A stretch of 64,000 nucleotides of DNA from Lachnospiraceae bacterium UBA7076 (GTDB lineage Bacteria; Bacillota; Clostridia; Lachnospirales; Lachnospiraceae), in NCBI GenBank assembly GCA_002493625.1, contig DKZK01000010.1, positions 1-64,000 on the forward strand, written 5' to 3'. A program made the position numbers and the translations under genes. The notes beneath the pieces were generated by a model, which saw only the letters and a program-made list of their open reading frames with translations, searched no databases and was not told where the DNA came from. Below, one piece after another: positions 9,494-17,266 of this stretch. The first letter of the stretch is position 1. Each line of letters starts with the position of its first letter.

Positions 9494-9518
9494 ATTCTCT
9501 CTCCTAAAAGTACAAGGA

Positions 9519-9672
9519 GCTGTTGTATCAAGCATATCTATATCATAATAACAAAAATACGCTTTCACTCGTTTCCGACGTAACGGTATTAAGGTGCCAG
9601 AATACGTCACCTAAGTACCGACGTCTTCAAACGATTTTTTATATTATGATATGATATGCCTAATACAACAGC
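9519..9672. repeat. 154-bp long imperfect palindrome between ftsZ and the FHA-ABC gene
   Basis: The ends are GCTGTTGTAT (9519-9528) and its exact complement ATACAACAGC (9663-9672). Complementarity continues inward with small bulges (GCATATC/GATATGC, TCATAATA/TATTATGA). An inner pair TCGTTT/AAACGA and AAGGTG/CACCTA brings it almost to the centre. Transcribed leftward it would form one very long hairpin just 5' of the FHA-ABC ribosome binding site. There is no T-tract typical of a terminator. It resembles a miniature palindromic element; 20 bp of its core recur near 52,266. Confidence 0.85.
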
Positions 9673-9688
9673 CTCCCTATTTTTATCT

Positions 9689-10885
9689 TTAGCCTCTTTT
9701 TAAGAAATCCGGAATTTTTATTCCGCTTGTGCTTCCCTGTGGTTTAACAGTAACCGGACTGGAAAAGTCAGGAGCTGCAGTCTTTGGAGTTGTATTGTAT
9801 GATGTCTTAGGGGCAGAAGGCGCTAAAGGCTGTCCTGAGTAAGTAGGCGTCTTAAGCGGTGTCACTGCCGGCTTTGACACGGATGCGGCAGATGCCTGCG
9901 ATGAAGGAACAGAAACTGCTGAAGCAGCTCTCTGATTACCCTCAATACCCGTGGCAATAATTGTTATACATACATCCTCACCCATAACGTCATTATCAAC
10001 CGTACCGAATATAATATTGGCGCCATCGCCTGCAACCTCAGTAAGGTATGTAATGGCATCGTATGCCTCGACAATTCCGATATTACCTGAAAAGTTTACA
10101 ATTATATCTGTCGCTCCGGAAACGGTAGTCTCAAGCAACGGGCTGTCCATAGCTGACTTGATTGCGTCAACCGCCTTGTTATCTCCGCTTGCCCTTCCGA
10201 TACCGATATGAGCGACGCCCTTGTCACGCATAACCGTCTGTATATCGGCAAAGTCAAGGTTAATAAGACCCGGCTTGTTAATAAGATCCGTAACACCCTG
10301 AACACCCTGCTGAAGAACCTCATCCGCCTTCTTGAGGGCTTCCGGAATACTTGTACGCTTATCACATATCTGCAAAAGCTTATCGTTAGGGATTACAATA
10401 AGTGTGTCGACATTTTCCTTAAGCTTTGCAATACCGTTTACGGCATTGTTCATTCTTGGCTTGCCCTCAAAGGAGAAAGGTCTTGTTACAACTCCTACGG
10501 TAAGTATGCCAAGATTTCTTGCAATCTCTGCCACAACAGGCGCTGCACCTGTTCCTGTACCGCCGCCCATACCGCAGGTTACGAAAACCATGTTGGCGTC
10601 CTTCATAATGTCAGTAATTTCTTCTCTGTTTTCCTCCACGGCGCTTGCGCCGATTTCAGGCTTTGCGCCTGCACCAAGTCCCTTTGTAAGCTTTTCACCT
10701 ATCTGAATTTTTGTTGTTGCTCTGCTCTGTGATAGAATCTGCTTGTCCGTATTTATGGCTATAAGCTCAACACCTTCCACATTTTCATCTATCATTCTGT
10801 TTACCGCATTGTTACCGGCTCCTCCCACACCAATCACAAGGATTCTTGCAGGGGTTTTTTCATCGTTTGATTTTATTTCAAGCAA
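9689..10885 (-). CDS. ftsZ: Cell division protein FtsZ
   Basis: This is the tubulin-like GTPase that forms the division ring. The 398-residue product has GVGGAGNNAVNRM near residue 20, the tubulin signature GMGGGTGTGAAPVVA near residue 105, and the T7-loop region. A Pro/Ser/Thr-rich linker follows, with a conserved C-terminal tail GIKIPDFLKRG. That tail peptide normally binds FtsA, SepF or ZapD. Good AGGAGG upstream. It is the last gene of the dcw run, 150 bp after ftsQ. Confidence 0.98.
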   Translation of the reverse strand: MLEIKSNDEKTPARILVIGVGGAGNNAVNRMIDENVEGVELIAINTDKQILSQSRATTKIQIGEKLTKGLGAGAKPEIGASAVEENREEITDIMKDANMVFVTCGMGGGTGTGAAPVVAEIARNLGILTVGVVTRPFSFEGKPRMNNAVNGIAKLKENVDTLIVIPNDKLLQICDKRTSIPEALKKADEVLQQGVQGVTDLINKPGLINLDFADIQTVMRDKGVAHIGIGRASGDNKAVDAIKSAMDSPLLETTVSGATDIIVNFSGNIGIVEAYDAITYLTEVAGDGANIIFGTVDNDVMGEDVCITIIATGIEGNQRAASAVSVPSSQASAASVSKPAVTPLKTPTYSGQPLAPSAPKTSYNTTPKTAAPDFSSPVTVKPQGSTSGIKIPDFLKRG

Positions 10886-11035
10886 GGTTAATTCCTCCTT
10901 TTTCGTACTTCATATTAAAATAGTCACTAATTGCATTTTTACATTATTATTAATAATATAATTTTTTTGGCAAATAATCAATAGATTTTTATTATTTCTT
11001 GCTTTTTTTCTTGCTTTTTTCTTGATTTTTCCATA
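10886..11035 (-). promoter_or_regulatory. AT-rich ftsQ-ftsZ spacer, probable ftsZ promoter region
   Basis: The 150-bp spacer is extremely AT-rich and carries no ORF. Its ftsQ side has three near-repeats of CTTGCTTTTTT on the plus strand (about 10,998-11,026), read as A-rich GCAAGAAAA repeats on the coding strand. A separate ftsZ promoter is common in Firmicutes and would fit here, but I cannot assign the -35 and -10 boxes with certainty. Confidence 0.35.
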
Positions 11036-11737
11036 CTATTTTTTACTAAAGCTTGCCGTTGCATTATCCGAATTAAAATCCTTCATATACAATGTGCCTT
11101 CCATTCCTGAAAGTCCGTCAAGTATACTGCCTAAATTCATCATCTGCACTGCCAGATACTCCCCCTCTCCAAGTTCTATGGTTATATTACCATGCATTAA
11201 TATCATTTCATTTTCTGCCGTAAATTTTATGCCATCTATGTCAAGCTTATATTTTTCAATAAGCTGGGTTATTGTAAGTATTAACTGAAATTTACTTTCA
11301 TCCTTTACAGGAAGGCTGCTTCCCTTTTCCCACTCACAAAACTCCATGCCCCTTATACACGGGATGCCGTCAATGGGCTCCGGCGCCGAGTCAAGAACGA
11401 TGCCGTCCTTGTCAAAGAATATATAGGAATCCATATATTCCACGCAGCCTGCAATGGATTTTTCATAGACCGTCACAGCCACCTTGTTCTTTGATATGTA
11501 TTCGATATCTATCTTAGCCACAAACGGTATATTTTCTATTGGTTTTATTTTATTTCCAAGATACAGCCATATGGTGTTTTTTGCATAACCCGTATCACGT
11601 ACGGCATCCATTATTATCTGCTCGTCCACCACATTACAGCCTGATACCTGTATGTCGGTCAAACGGAACGTGCTTACATAAAAGCCCGCGCCTGCCAGCA
11701 TTGCCAGCACCAATATGGCAATAATTCGTTTTTTCAT
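11036..11737 (-). CDS. ftsQ: Cell division protein FtsQ/DivIB
   Basis: The 233-residue product has one N-terminal TM helix (about 5-22), then a POTRA-like domain starting at FRLTDIQVSGCNVVDEQIIMDA. A beta domain follows with YEKSIAGCVEYMDSYIFFDKDGIVL, a typical FtsQ/DivIB motif. It joins FtsL and DivIC at the septum to control the FtsW-PBP synthase. Sequence conservation in this family is low, so the call rests on the motif plus position between ftsW and ftsZ. Confidence 0.9.
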   Translation of the reverse strand: MKKRIIAILVLAMLAGAGFYVSTFRLTDIQVSGCNVVDEQIIMDAVRDTGYAKNTIWLYLGNKIKPIENIPFVAKIDIEYISKNKVAVTVYEKSIAGCVEYMDSYIFFDKDGIVLDSAPEPIDGIPCIRGMEFCEWEKGSSLPVKDESKFQLILTITQLIEKYKLDIDGIKFTAENEMILMHGNITIELGEGEYLAVQMMNLGSILDGLSGMEGTLYMKDFNSDNATASFSKK

Positions 11738-11757
11738 ATTTTTCTCCTTTGTCCCCC

Positions 11758-12906
11758 TTACTCCACAGGTCTCATCTGCCTTGATACGCCGAGAACAATC
11801 CCTACCTCAATGAGAAGAAATACCAGCGACGTACCTCCATAGCTTATGAAAGGCAACGTAACTCCCGTGTTTGGAATTGTATTTGTTACAACACCCACAT
11901 TGATTATAAACTGTATTGCTATATGCGTAATGACACCTGTACAAAGAAGTCCTCCAAAGCTGTCCGGCGCATTGTTTGCTATGTATCGGAAGCGGAGCAG
12001 CAGCATTACGAAAAGCGCAATAACCGCAATTGCCCCAAAAAGTCCAAGTTCCTCACATATAACAGAGAAAATCATGTCATTGTGCGACTCGGGAAGAAAG
12101 CCCATTTTCTGTATACTTTCGCCGAGTCCCCTTCCAAAAAGTCCGCCTGAACCGATTGCATAAAGAGACTGCATTGTCTGGAAACCATTTTCACTCGTTT
12201 CAGGGTGCAGCCACGCATCTATTCTGTCACCCCTGTAGCCTACCGCAAAAATAGCAATGGCAGCAACCGTAACGCCCACAAGTCCCAGAATAACCAGATT
12301 TACAATTTTAGGGCTTGCCACAAACATTATGATTATAATTATTGCAAAGCATACGATAGCGGTACTCAGGTTTTCCTTACCTATCAGTACGACACATATG
12401 CCCGGCAGGATTACCATCTGTATAATTCCCTTAATACTGTTTAACAGCGACGACTTTGAAACGCAGGCGTGCGCCATATATATTATAAGTATCGGCTTTG
12501 CCACCTCTGAAGGCTGAAAGTGTATGGGACCTATGGGTATCCATCTCGTAGCGCCGTGGCTTGCCGTACCGATTATAAATACAAGTCCTGACAGCGCAAT
12601 TGCCATATACATGAGTATTACGGAAAACTTTTTATAGTATCTGTAATTTACATGGGATACAATAATCATGGCAACAATGCCAAGGGCTGCGAACATTGCC
12701 TGTCTTTTTGCAAAATACGAGCTTGCTTCGCCACTCATTACCGCTCTGTATGAGCTTGAGCTGTACACCATCATAATTCCAAACAGCACGATGACAATCA
12801 TGATAAACAGCGTCTGATAATCAAAGTAGCCACCCCTTACCCAAAAGCTGTTATTTAATGTTCTGTTTTTGCGCTGCATATTTTTTTCTGCAACTTCACT
12901 GCTCAC
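11758..12906 (-). CDS. ftsW: FtsW/SpoVE SEDS peptidoglycan polymerase
   Basis: The 382-residue membrane protein has about ten TM helices. SEDS landmarks are GATRWIPIGPIHFQPSEVAKP, the catalytic-loop region with GLGESIQKMGFLPESHNDMIFSVICEELG, and PFISYGGTS near the C-terminus. With a class B PBP it polymerises septal peptidoglycan from lipid II. The start is GTG, with AAGGAGTGAG overlapping the end of murD. Position in the dcw cluster favours FtsW, but SpoVE is indistinguishable by sequence alone. Confidence 0.95.
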   Translation of the reverse strand: MSSEVAEKNMQRKNRTLNNSFWVRGGYFDYQTLFIMIVIVLFGIMMVYSSSSYRAVMSGEASSYFAKRQAMFAALGIVAMIIVSHVNYRYYKKFSVILMYMAIALSGLVFIIGTASHGATRWIPIGPIHFQPSEVAKPILIIYMAHACVSKSSLLNSIKGIIQMVILPGICVVLIGKENLSTAIVCFAIIIIIMFVASPKIVNLVILGLVGVTVAAIAIFAVGYRGDRIDAWLHPETSENGFQTMQSLYAIGSGGLFGRGLGESIQKMGFLPESHNDMIFSVICEELGLFGAIAVIALFVMLLLRFRYIANNAPDSFGGLLCTGVITHIAIQFIINVGVVTNTIPNTGVTLPFISYGGTSLVFLLIEVGIVLGVSRQMRPVE

Positions 12907-12912
12907 TTATAC

Positions 12913-14274
12913 TCACTCCTTAAGCGCATGGACGTAAGCCTTGAACATATCCCCGCGCTGTTCATAATTTTCAAACATACCCCAGCTTGCACATGCAGGC
13001 GAAAGCAGCACTGCATCTCCTGAAGCCGCATGTTCATAACAGAATTCAACCGCTTCCTCAAGATCCTTTACAATAACCGTTTTATCAAATCCATGTTTTT
13101 TTGCGCAGCGTTCTATTTTTTCTGCGGTCTGACCAAGCAGTACAAGATACCGGACTTTACCCTCAAAGCTTTCAATCCATTCGTCATAGGAGGAATCCTT
13201 GTCATATCCCCCTCCGATTAAAAGAGTAGGCGTTGTCATTGCCTGTATTGCTTTGATTGCCGCATCAGGGTTTGTTCCCTTCGAATCGTTGTAATATGCC
13301 ACTCCATTTATCGTATCAACATACTCAATTCTATGCTCAACTCCCATAAATTCAGTACATACTTTTTCAATTATATTAACGGGAACACCCATATAGAAAG
13401 TTATTGCCGTTGCCGCAAGCACATTTTCCGTATTGTGGGTTCCCAGAAGCTTTATGTCCTTAAGGGCAAGTACACTGTTAATTTCTTTCCCGTCGGAAAC
13501 AACGATATTTCCATCCTTTATGTATACGCCCTCCTCAAGCTCCTTCACTCTGCTGAATTTAACTACCCTTGACGGGATGCGGTCTGCAAGCTTTGCAGTC
13601 TCAGGGTCATCCATGTTTATAACCGCATAATCCTCCTCCTTCTGATTTTTTGTGATATCAAGCTTACACTTTGCATAGTTTTCAAATGTGTAATGTCTGT
13701 TTAAATGGTCAGGCGTAATATTTAATATTGCGCTTACATGGGGTCTGAACTTTATTATTGTTTCAAGCTGAAAGCTGCTTATCTCCGCAACCGTAAGTGA
13801 ATCCGCTCCCGTTTCATCAGCTATGCTTGTATACGGAGTTCCTATATTTCCTACTACAAATGTCCGGTCATTATAAGCCTTAAGTATTTCACCCACAAGG
13901 GTTGTTGTGGTTGTTTTTCCGTTTGTTCCCGTTATGGCGCACACCGTTCCCTTTTCAAAGAAATAAGCAAGCTCTATCTCACTCCACACGGGAAGTCCCA
14001 AAGACTTTACCCTCAGTACAAATGGTGCGTCAACCGGAATACCCGGACTAATAACCATAAATTCACATTCCGATACAGACTTCTCATCAATCTCTCCCAG
14101 AACGATTTTTATCTTCGACTTGTCAGCGCCATTTATCCTATCCAATATTTCTTCCGGACTATTTTTTGTATTTTCATCAAAAAGCAGTACCTCAGCGCCA
14201 TTTCTTACCAAAAGCTCCGTGGCGCATATTCCGCTTTTTCCTGTTCCCGCAACTATAACCTTTTTATCAGACAT
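12913..14274 (-). CDS. murD: UDP-N-acetylmuramoyl-L-alanine:D-glutamate ligase
   Basis: MurD adds D-Glu to UDP-MurNAc-L-Ala in the cytoplasm. The 453-residue product has the N-terminal UDP-binding region (GTGKSGICATELL), the ATP P-loop AITGTNGKTTTTTLVGEIL near residue 115, NITPDHLNRH, and the C-terminal LLSPACASWGMFENYEQRG. Length and motifs are normal. It ends 6 bp before ftsW. Confidence 0.97.
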   Translation of the reverse strand: MSDKKVIVAGTGKSGICATELLVRNGAEVLLFDENTKNSPEEILDRINGADKSKIKIVLGEIDEKSVSECEFMVISPGIPVDAPFVLRVKSLGLPVWSEIELAYFFEKGTVCAITGTNGKTTTTTLVGEILKAYNDRTFVVGNIGTPYTSIADETGADSLTVAEISSFQLETIIKFRPHVSAILNITPDHLNRHYTFENYAKCKLDITKNQKEEDYAVINMDDPETAKLADRIPSRVVKFSRVKELEEGVYIKDGNIVVSDGKEINSVLALKDIKLLGTHNTENVLAATAITFYMGVPVNIIEKVCTEFMGVEHRIEYVDTINGVAYYNDSKGTNPDAAIKAIQAMTTPTLLIGGGYDKDSSYDEWIESFEGKVRYLVLLGQTAEKIERCAKKHGFDKTVIVKDLEEAVEFCYEHAASGDAVLLSPACASWGMFENYEQRGDMFKAYVHALKE

Positions 14275-14290
14275 ATCATTTTCCTCCTAA

Positions 14291-14347
14291 TTGAACATGC
14301 TGCATTCCAATCCAGTCTCCCGCACACTTTGAACGTCAGTCATTCCA
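14291..14347. repeat. Two diverged copies of the TTGAACGTCAG repeat start
   Basis: The murD-mraY gap holds TTGAACATGCTGCATTCCA and, 38 bp on, TTGAACGTCAGTCATTCCAT. The second matches the first half of the stem-loop repeat module seen at 41,344 and 43,883. The hairpin half is missing here. Confidence 0.5.
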
Positions 14348-15301
14348 TCAGACAGCAAGAATACCGATCAGGCAAAGTATGGCGGTAACGATTGAGAAAA
14401 TGGAAACAACCTTTGTCTCAGGCCATCCGCAAAGCTCGAAATGATGATGTATCGGCGCCATTTTAAAAACTCTTTTACCCGTTTTCTTAAAGTAAGTAAC
14501 CTGAATCATAACGGATAATACCTCGGCAAAATATACAAACGCTACAATGAGTATTATAAGGGGCATCTTAAGCACATATGCGGTTGAGGCAACAAAGCCT
14601 CCAAGCGCAAGGGAACCGGTATCTCCCATGAATACCCTTGCAGGATATACATTATAAACAAGAAATCCAAGCAGGCTTCCCACGGTTGCGCATGTGATAG
14701 GCTCAACGCCTGAATTGTAACCGATTGCAACCACGGTAAAAAATGTTGCAATTAATACCGTTACAGAGGAAGCAAGTCCATCAAGCCCGTCCGTAAAGTT
14801 TGCTCCGTTTGCCGTTCCAAGCATTACGAAGAAAAGAAGCACATAATACATCCAGCCCATGTCAACTGTTTTGCCCCAAAACGGTATTATCATCTCTGTG
14901 CCCAGATCCGTGTGCGCATATATATAATATGCAAATATTCCCGTAACAACAAACTGTCCCAGCATTTTCTGCCATGCCTTAAGTCCAAGGGATCGTTTCA
15001 TCACGACCTTGATGTAATCATCCAGAAAACCGATTATTCCAAAGCCAAGCGTAGCAAAAAGCACCGGTATAATCCTCGGATAATCCTTTATATATATAAG
15101 CGACGTAACAACAATGCTTATGAGAATAATAAGGCCTCCCATCGTTGGTGTTCCCGATTTTTTAAGGTGGGATTCAGGTCCGTCATCTCTTACGAACTGC
15201 CCGAATTTAAGCTTTTTCAAAAAGGGAATTACTATGGGGCTAAGCACTACGCTTATGCCAAATGCTATAAGTACCGGAAGTATTACGTCATTTTTTATCA
15301 T
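14348..15301 (-). CDS. mraY: Phospho-N-acetylmuramoyl-pentapeptide transferase
   Basis: MraY makes lipid I from UDP-MurNAc-pentapeptide and undecaprenyl phosphate. The 317-residue product is polytopic, with FVRDDGPESHLKKSGTPTMGGL, the catalytic Asp region GFLDDYIKV, NFTDGLDGLA, and VFMGDTGSLALGG near the C-terminus. It ends with MAPIHHHFELCGWPE and a final TM helix, a family hallmark. Position after the PBP genes is normal for the cluster. Confidence 0.97.
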   Translation of the reverse strand: MIKNDVILPVLIAFGISVVLSPIVIPFLKKLKFGQFVRDDGPESHLKKSGTPTMGGLIILISIVVTSLIYIKDYPRIIPVLFATLGFGIIGFLDDYIKVVMKRSLGLKAWQKMLGQFVVTGIFAYYIYAHTDLGTEMIIPFWGKTVDMGWMYYVLLFFVMLGTANGANFTDGLDGLASSVTVLIATFFTVVAIGYNSGVEPITCATVGSLLGFLVYNVYPARVFMGDTGSLALGGFVASTAYVLKMPLIILIVAFVYFAEVLSVMIQVTYFKKTGKRVFKMAPIHHHFELCGWPETKVVSIFSIVTAILCLIGILAV

Positions 15302-15321
15302 TTTTTTGCTCCTATCTTTTG

Positions 15322-15366
15322 AACGCCACTGTATTTAATATTTGGCCAAGTCAAAGCCGTGGCGTT
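15322..15366 (+). terminator. Terminator-like hairpin pointing against the operon
   Basis: An 8-bp stem (AACGCCAC 15322-15329 / GTGGCGTT 15359-15366) is followed by TTTATTTATTTG on the plus strand, so a T-rich tail exists only in the direction opposite to mraY and the PBPs. It could stop antisense transcription, or be an RNA-processing hairpin in the PBP-mraY spacer. Confidence 0.4.
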
Positions 15367-15400
15367 TTTATTTATTTGTTTTTTCATCTGATAATGTAGT

Positions 15401-17194
15401 TTAGAAAACAGTGTCAACCCATGCTTCCTCTGTGTCATTATCATTATCTTCAACACTATGCTTTTGAATACCCATATAAGGCAATATATTTTTAAAAACC
15501 TCTCCCGCAACGGGGGCAGCTATTGTTCCTCCATAATAAGCTCCTTCCGGCTCATCAATGAGCACCAATACCATAACCTGCGGATTGTCTGACGGGGCAA
15601 AGCCCAGAAATGATGCGATATACTTTCCATTTCCACGGGGCAGCTTCTCGCTTGTAGCCGTCTTTCCCCCTATGTCAAACCCTTCAACATAAGCCTTGCC
15701 GCCTGTTCCCTCCGATACAACGGCATCGAGAAGATATTTCATTTTCTCTGACGTTTCCCCTGATATGGCGCCGTCTGTTTCCTCATATTCAAGTCTGTCA
15801 ATTATATTATTGTTCTGGTCGGTTACATATAAACCGAAATGCGGCGTTATAAGCCTGCCTCCATTCACAACCGCCGATGCGGCTCTCATAAGCTGAAGCG
15901 GCGTTATCTGAAAGGACTGTCCAAAGGACATGACAGCCATATCGACTGTTTTTACATTTTCCTGCTTATGAAATATTGAGGTTGCCTCGCCGGGAAGGTC
16001 CACGCCTGTTTTCTCAAAAAGTCCGAGAGCCTTCAGGTGCTTGTAAAAATTGTCCTTGCCAAGCCTTAGTCCCACATCCATAAACACGGGATTGCAGGAA
16101 TTCATAATCCCCTCCTTGAAGGTTTCCGGTCCGTGTCCCGAAACCTTGTGGCACCTTATTCTCCTGTCCTCAACAACTCTGTACCCCGGACAGTAAAACC
16201 CGTCATCCTCCTTTACAACCCCTTCCTCAAGGGCGGCTGTCGCCGTCACAATCTTAAATGCAGAGCCCGGTTCATATGTGTCGCTGATTGGAAAGCATCT
16301 CCACATCTGATTGAGCATATCCTGTTTTTCCTTATCCGTTATACCCTCAGGAAGTTCCACGTTAAGCTCAAAGGGATTATTAAGGTCATATTCCGGAACA
16401 TCCGTCAAACCGTAAATCTCGCCGTTCTGAGGATTCATCACTATGATACAAACCCTTTTGGCAGATTTCTTATGGAGAATTTCCATTGCCTTTGCTTCAA
16501 TATAGGTTTGTATATTTGCATCTATTGTAAGCACGAGATTGTTGCCCGGAATGGGCTCCACCCGTGTCTTAGCCTTATTTTTTATTTCGATTCCCCTTGC
16601 ATCCGTAAGGGTGTTTATGCTTCCGTCTGTTCCCGCAAGCACATCATCATACTGTACCTCAATGCCTACTATTCCTTGATTGTCCGCCCCCGTAAAGCCT
16701 ATAATCTTCGAGGCAAGCGTGCTGTAGGGGTAATATCTTTTGTAATCGTCATCTACCATGACGCCGTCCAGATTAAGTTCACGTATCTCATCGGCAATTT
16801 CCTTATCCACATTGCTTTTTATTTTTTCCCTTGAGGATACCTTTTCAACTCTTTTCCTTATCTCCGCCTCGTCCATGTCAAGCCTGGAGGATAAAACCTC
16901 TATGACCCGTTCCGGCTCGGTTATCTGATTATGAATTACCGATATTGAGCAGACCGGTTTGTTTGATGCAAGGCAAACTCCGTTTCTGTCATATATAATT
17001 CCACGTCTTGCCTTTATGCTTCTCTCCCTTTCCTGTACAAGAATGGCCATCTCGCCATACTCTCCTGCCCCCGTAACCATCAGCATATAAATCTTCACAG
17101 CTACTACCATTGAAAAAATGATTATTACCACCACAAAAAATGTAAGTCTTTTCATACTGTGAACGAGAAACAAATCTGATTTATTGTCTTCCAT
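15401..17194 (-). CDS. Class B penicillin-binding protein (FtsI/SpoVD-like), first copy by position
   Basis: This is a septal transpeptidase with one N-terminal TM anchor (KRLTFFVVVIIIFSMVVAV). A dimerization domain with RGIIYDRNG follows, then the transpeptidase domain with the active-site motif SAFK (YEPGSAFKIVTA), a later SCN, and the third motif KTA (GGKTATSEKLPRG) in place of the usual KTG/KSG. There is no PASTA domain. I use the ATG at 17194; a GTG two codons upstream is possible, and neither has a strong SD. The neighbouring PBP gene is a paralog. Confidence 0.92.
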   Translation of the reverse strand: MEDNKSDLFLVHSMKRLTFFVVVIIIFSMVVAVKIYMLMVTGAGEYGEMAILVQERERSIKARRGIIYDRNGVCLASNKPVCSISVIHNQITEPERVIEVLSSRLDMDEAEIRKRVEKVSSREKIKSNVDKEIADEIRELNLDGVMVDDDYKRYYPYSTLASKIIGFTGADNQGIVGIEVQYDDVLAGTDGSINTLTDARGIEIKNKAKTRVEPIPGNNLVLTIDANIQTYIEAKAMEILHKKSAKRVCIIVMNPQNGEIYGLTDVPEYDLNNPFELNVELPEGITDKEKQDMLNQMWRCFPISDTYEPGSAFKIVTATAALEEGVVKEDDGFYCPGYRVVEDRRIRCHKVSGHGPETFKEGIMNSCNPVFMDVGLRLGKDNFYKHLKALGLFEKTGVDLPGEATSIFHKQENVKTVDMAVMSFGQSFQITPLQLMRAASAVVNGGRLITPHFGLYVTDQNNNIIDRLEYEETDGAISGETSEKMKYLLDAVVSEGTGGKAYVEGFDIGGKTATSEKLPRGNGKYIASFLGFAPSDNPQVMVLVLIDEPEGAYYGGTIAAPVAGEVFKNILPYMGIQKHSVEDNDNDTEEAWVDTVF

Positions 17195-17266
17195 AAACAC
17201 GACCCGAAACGAACATTATTATTTAATTGTATTTCAAAAAGTAAAAATGTATAACATTAAAACCTT

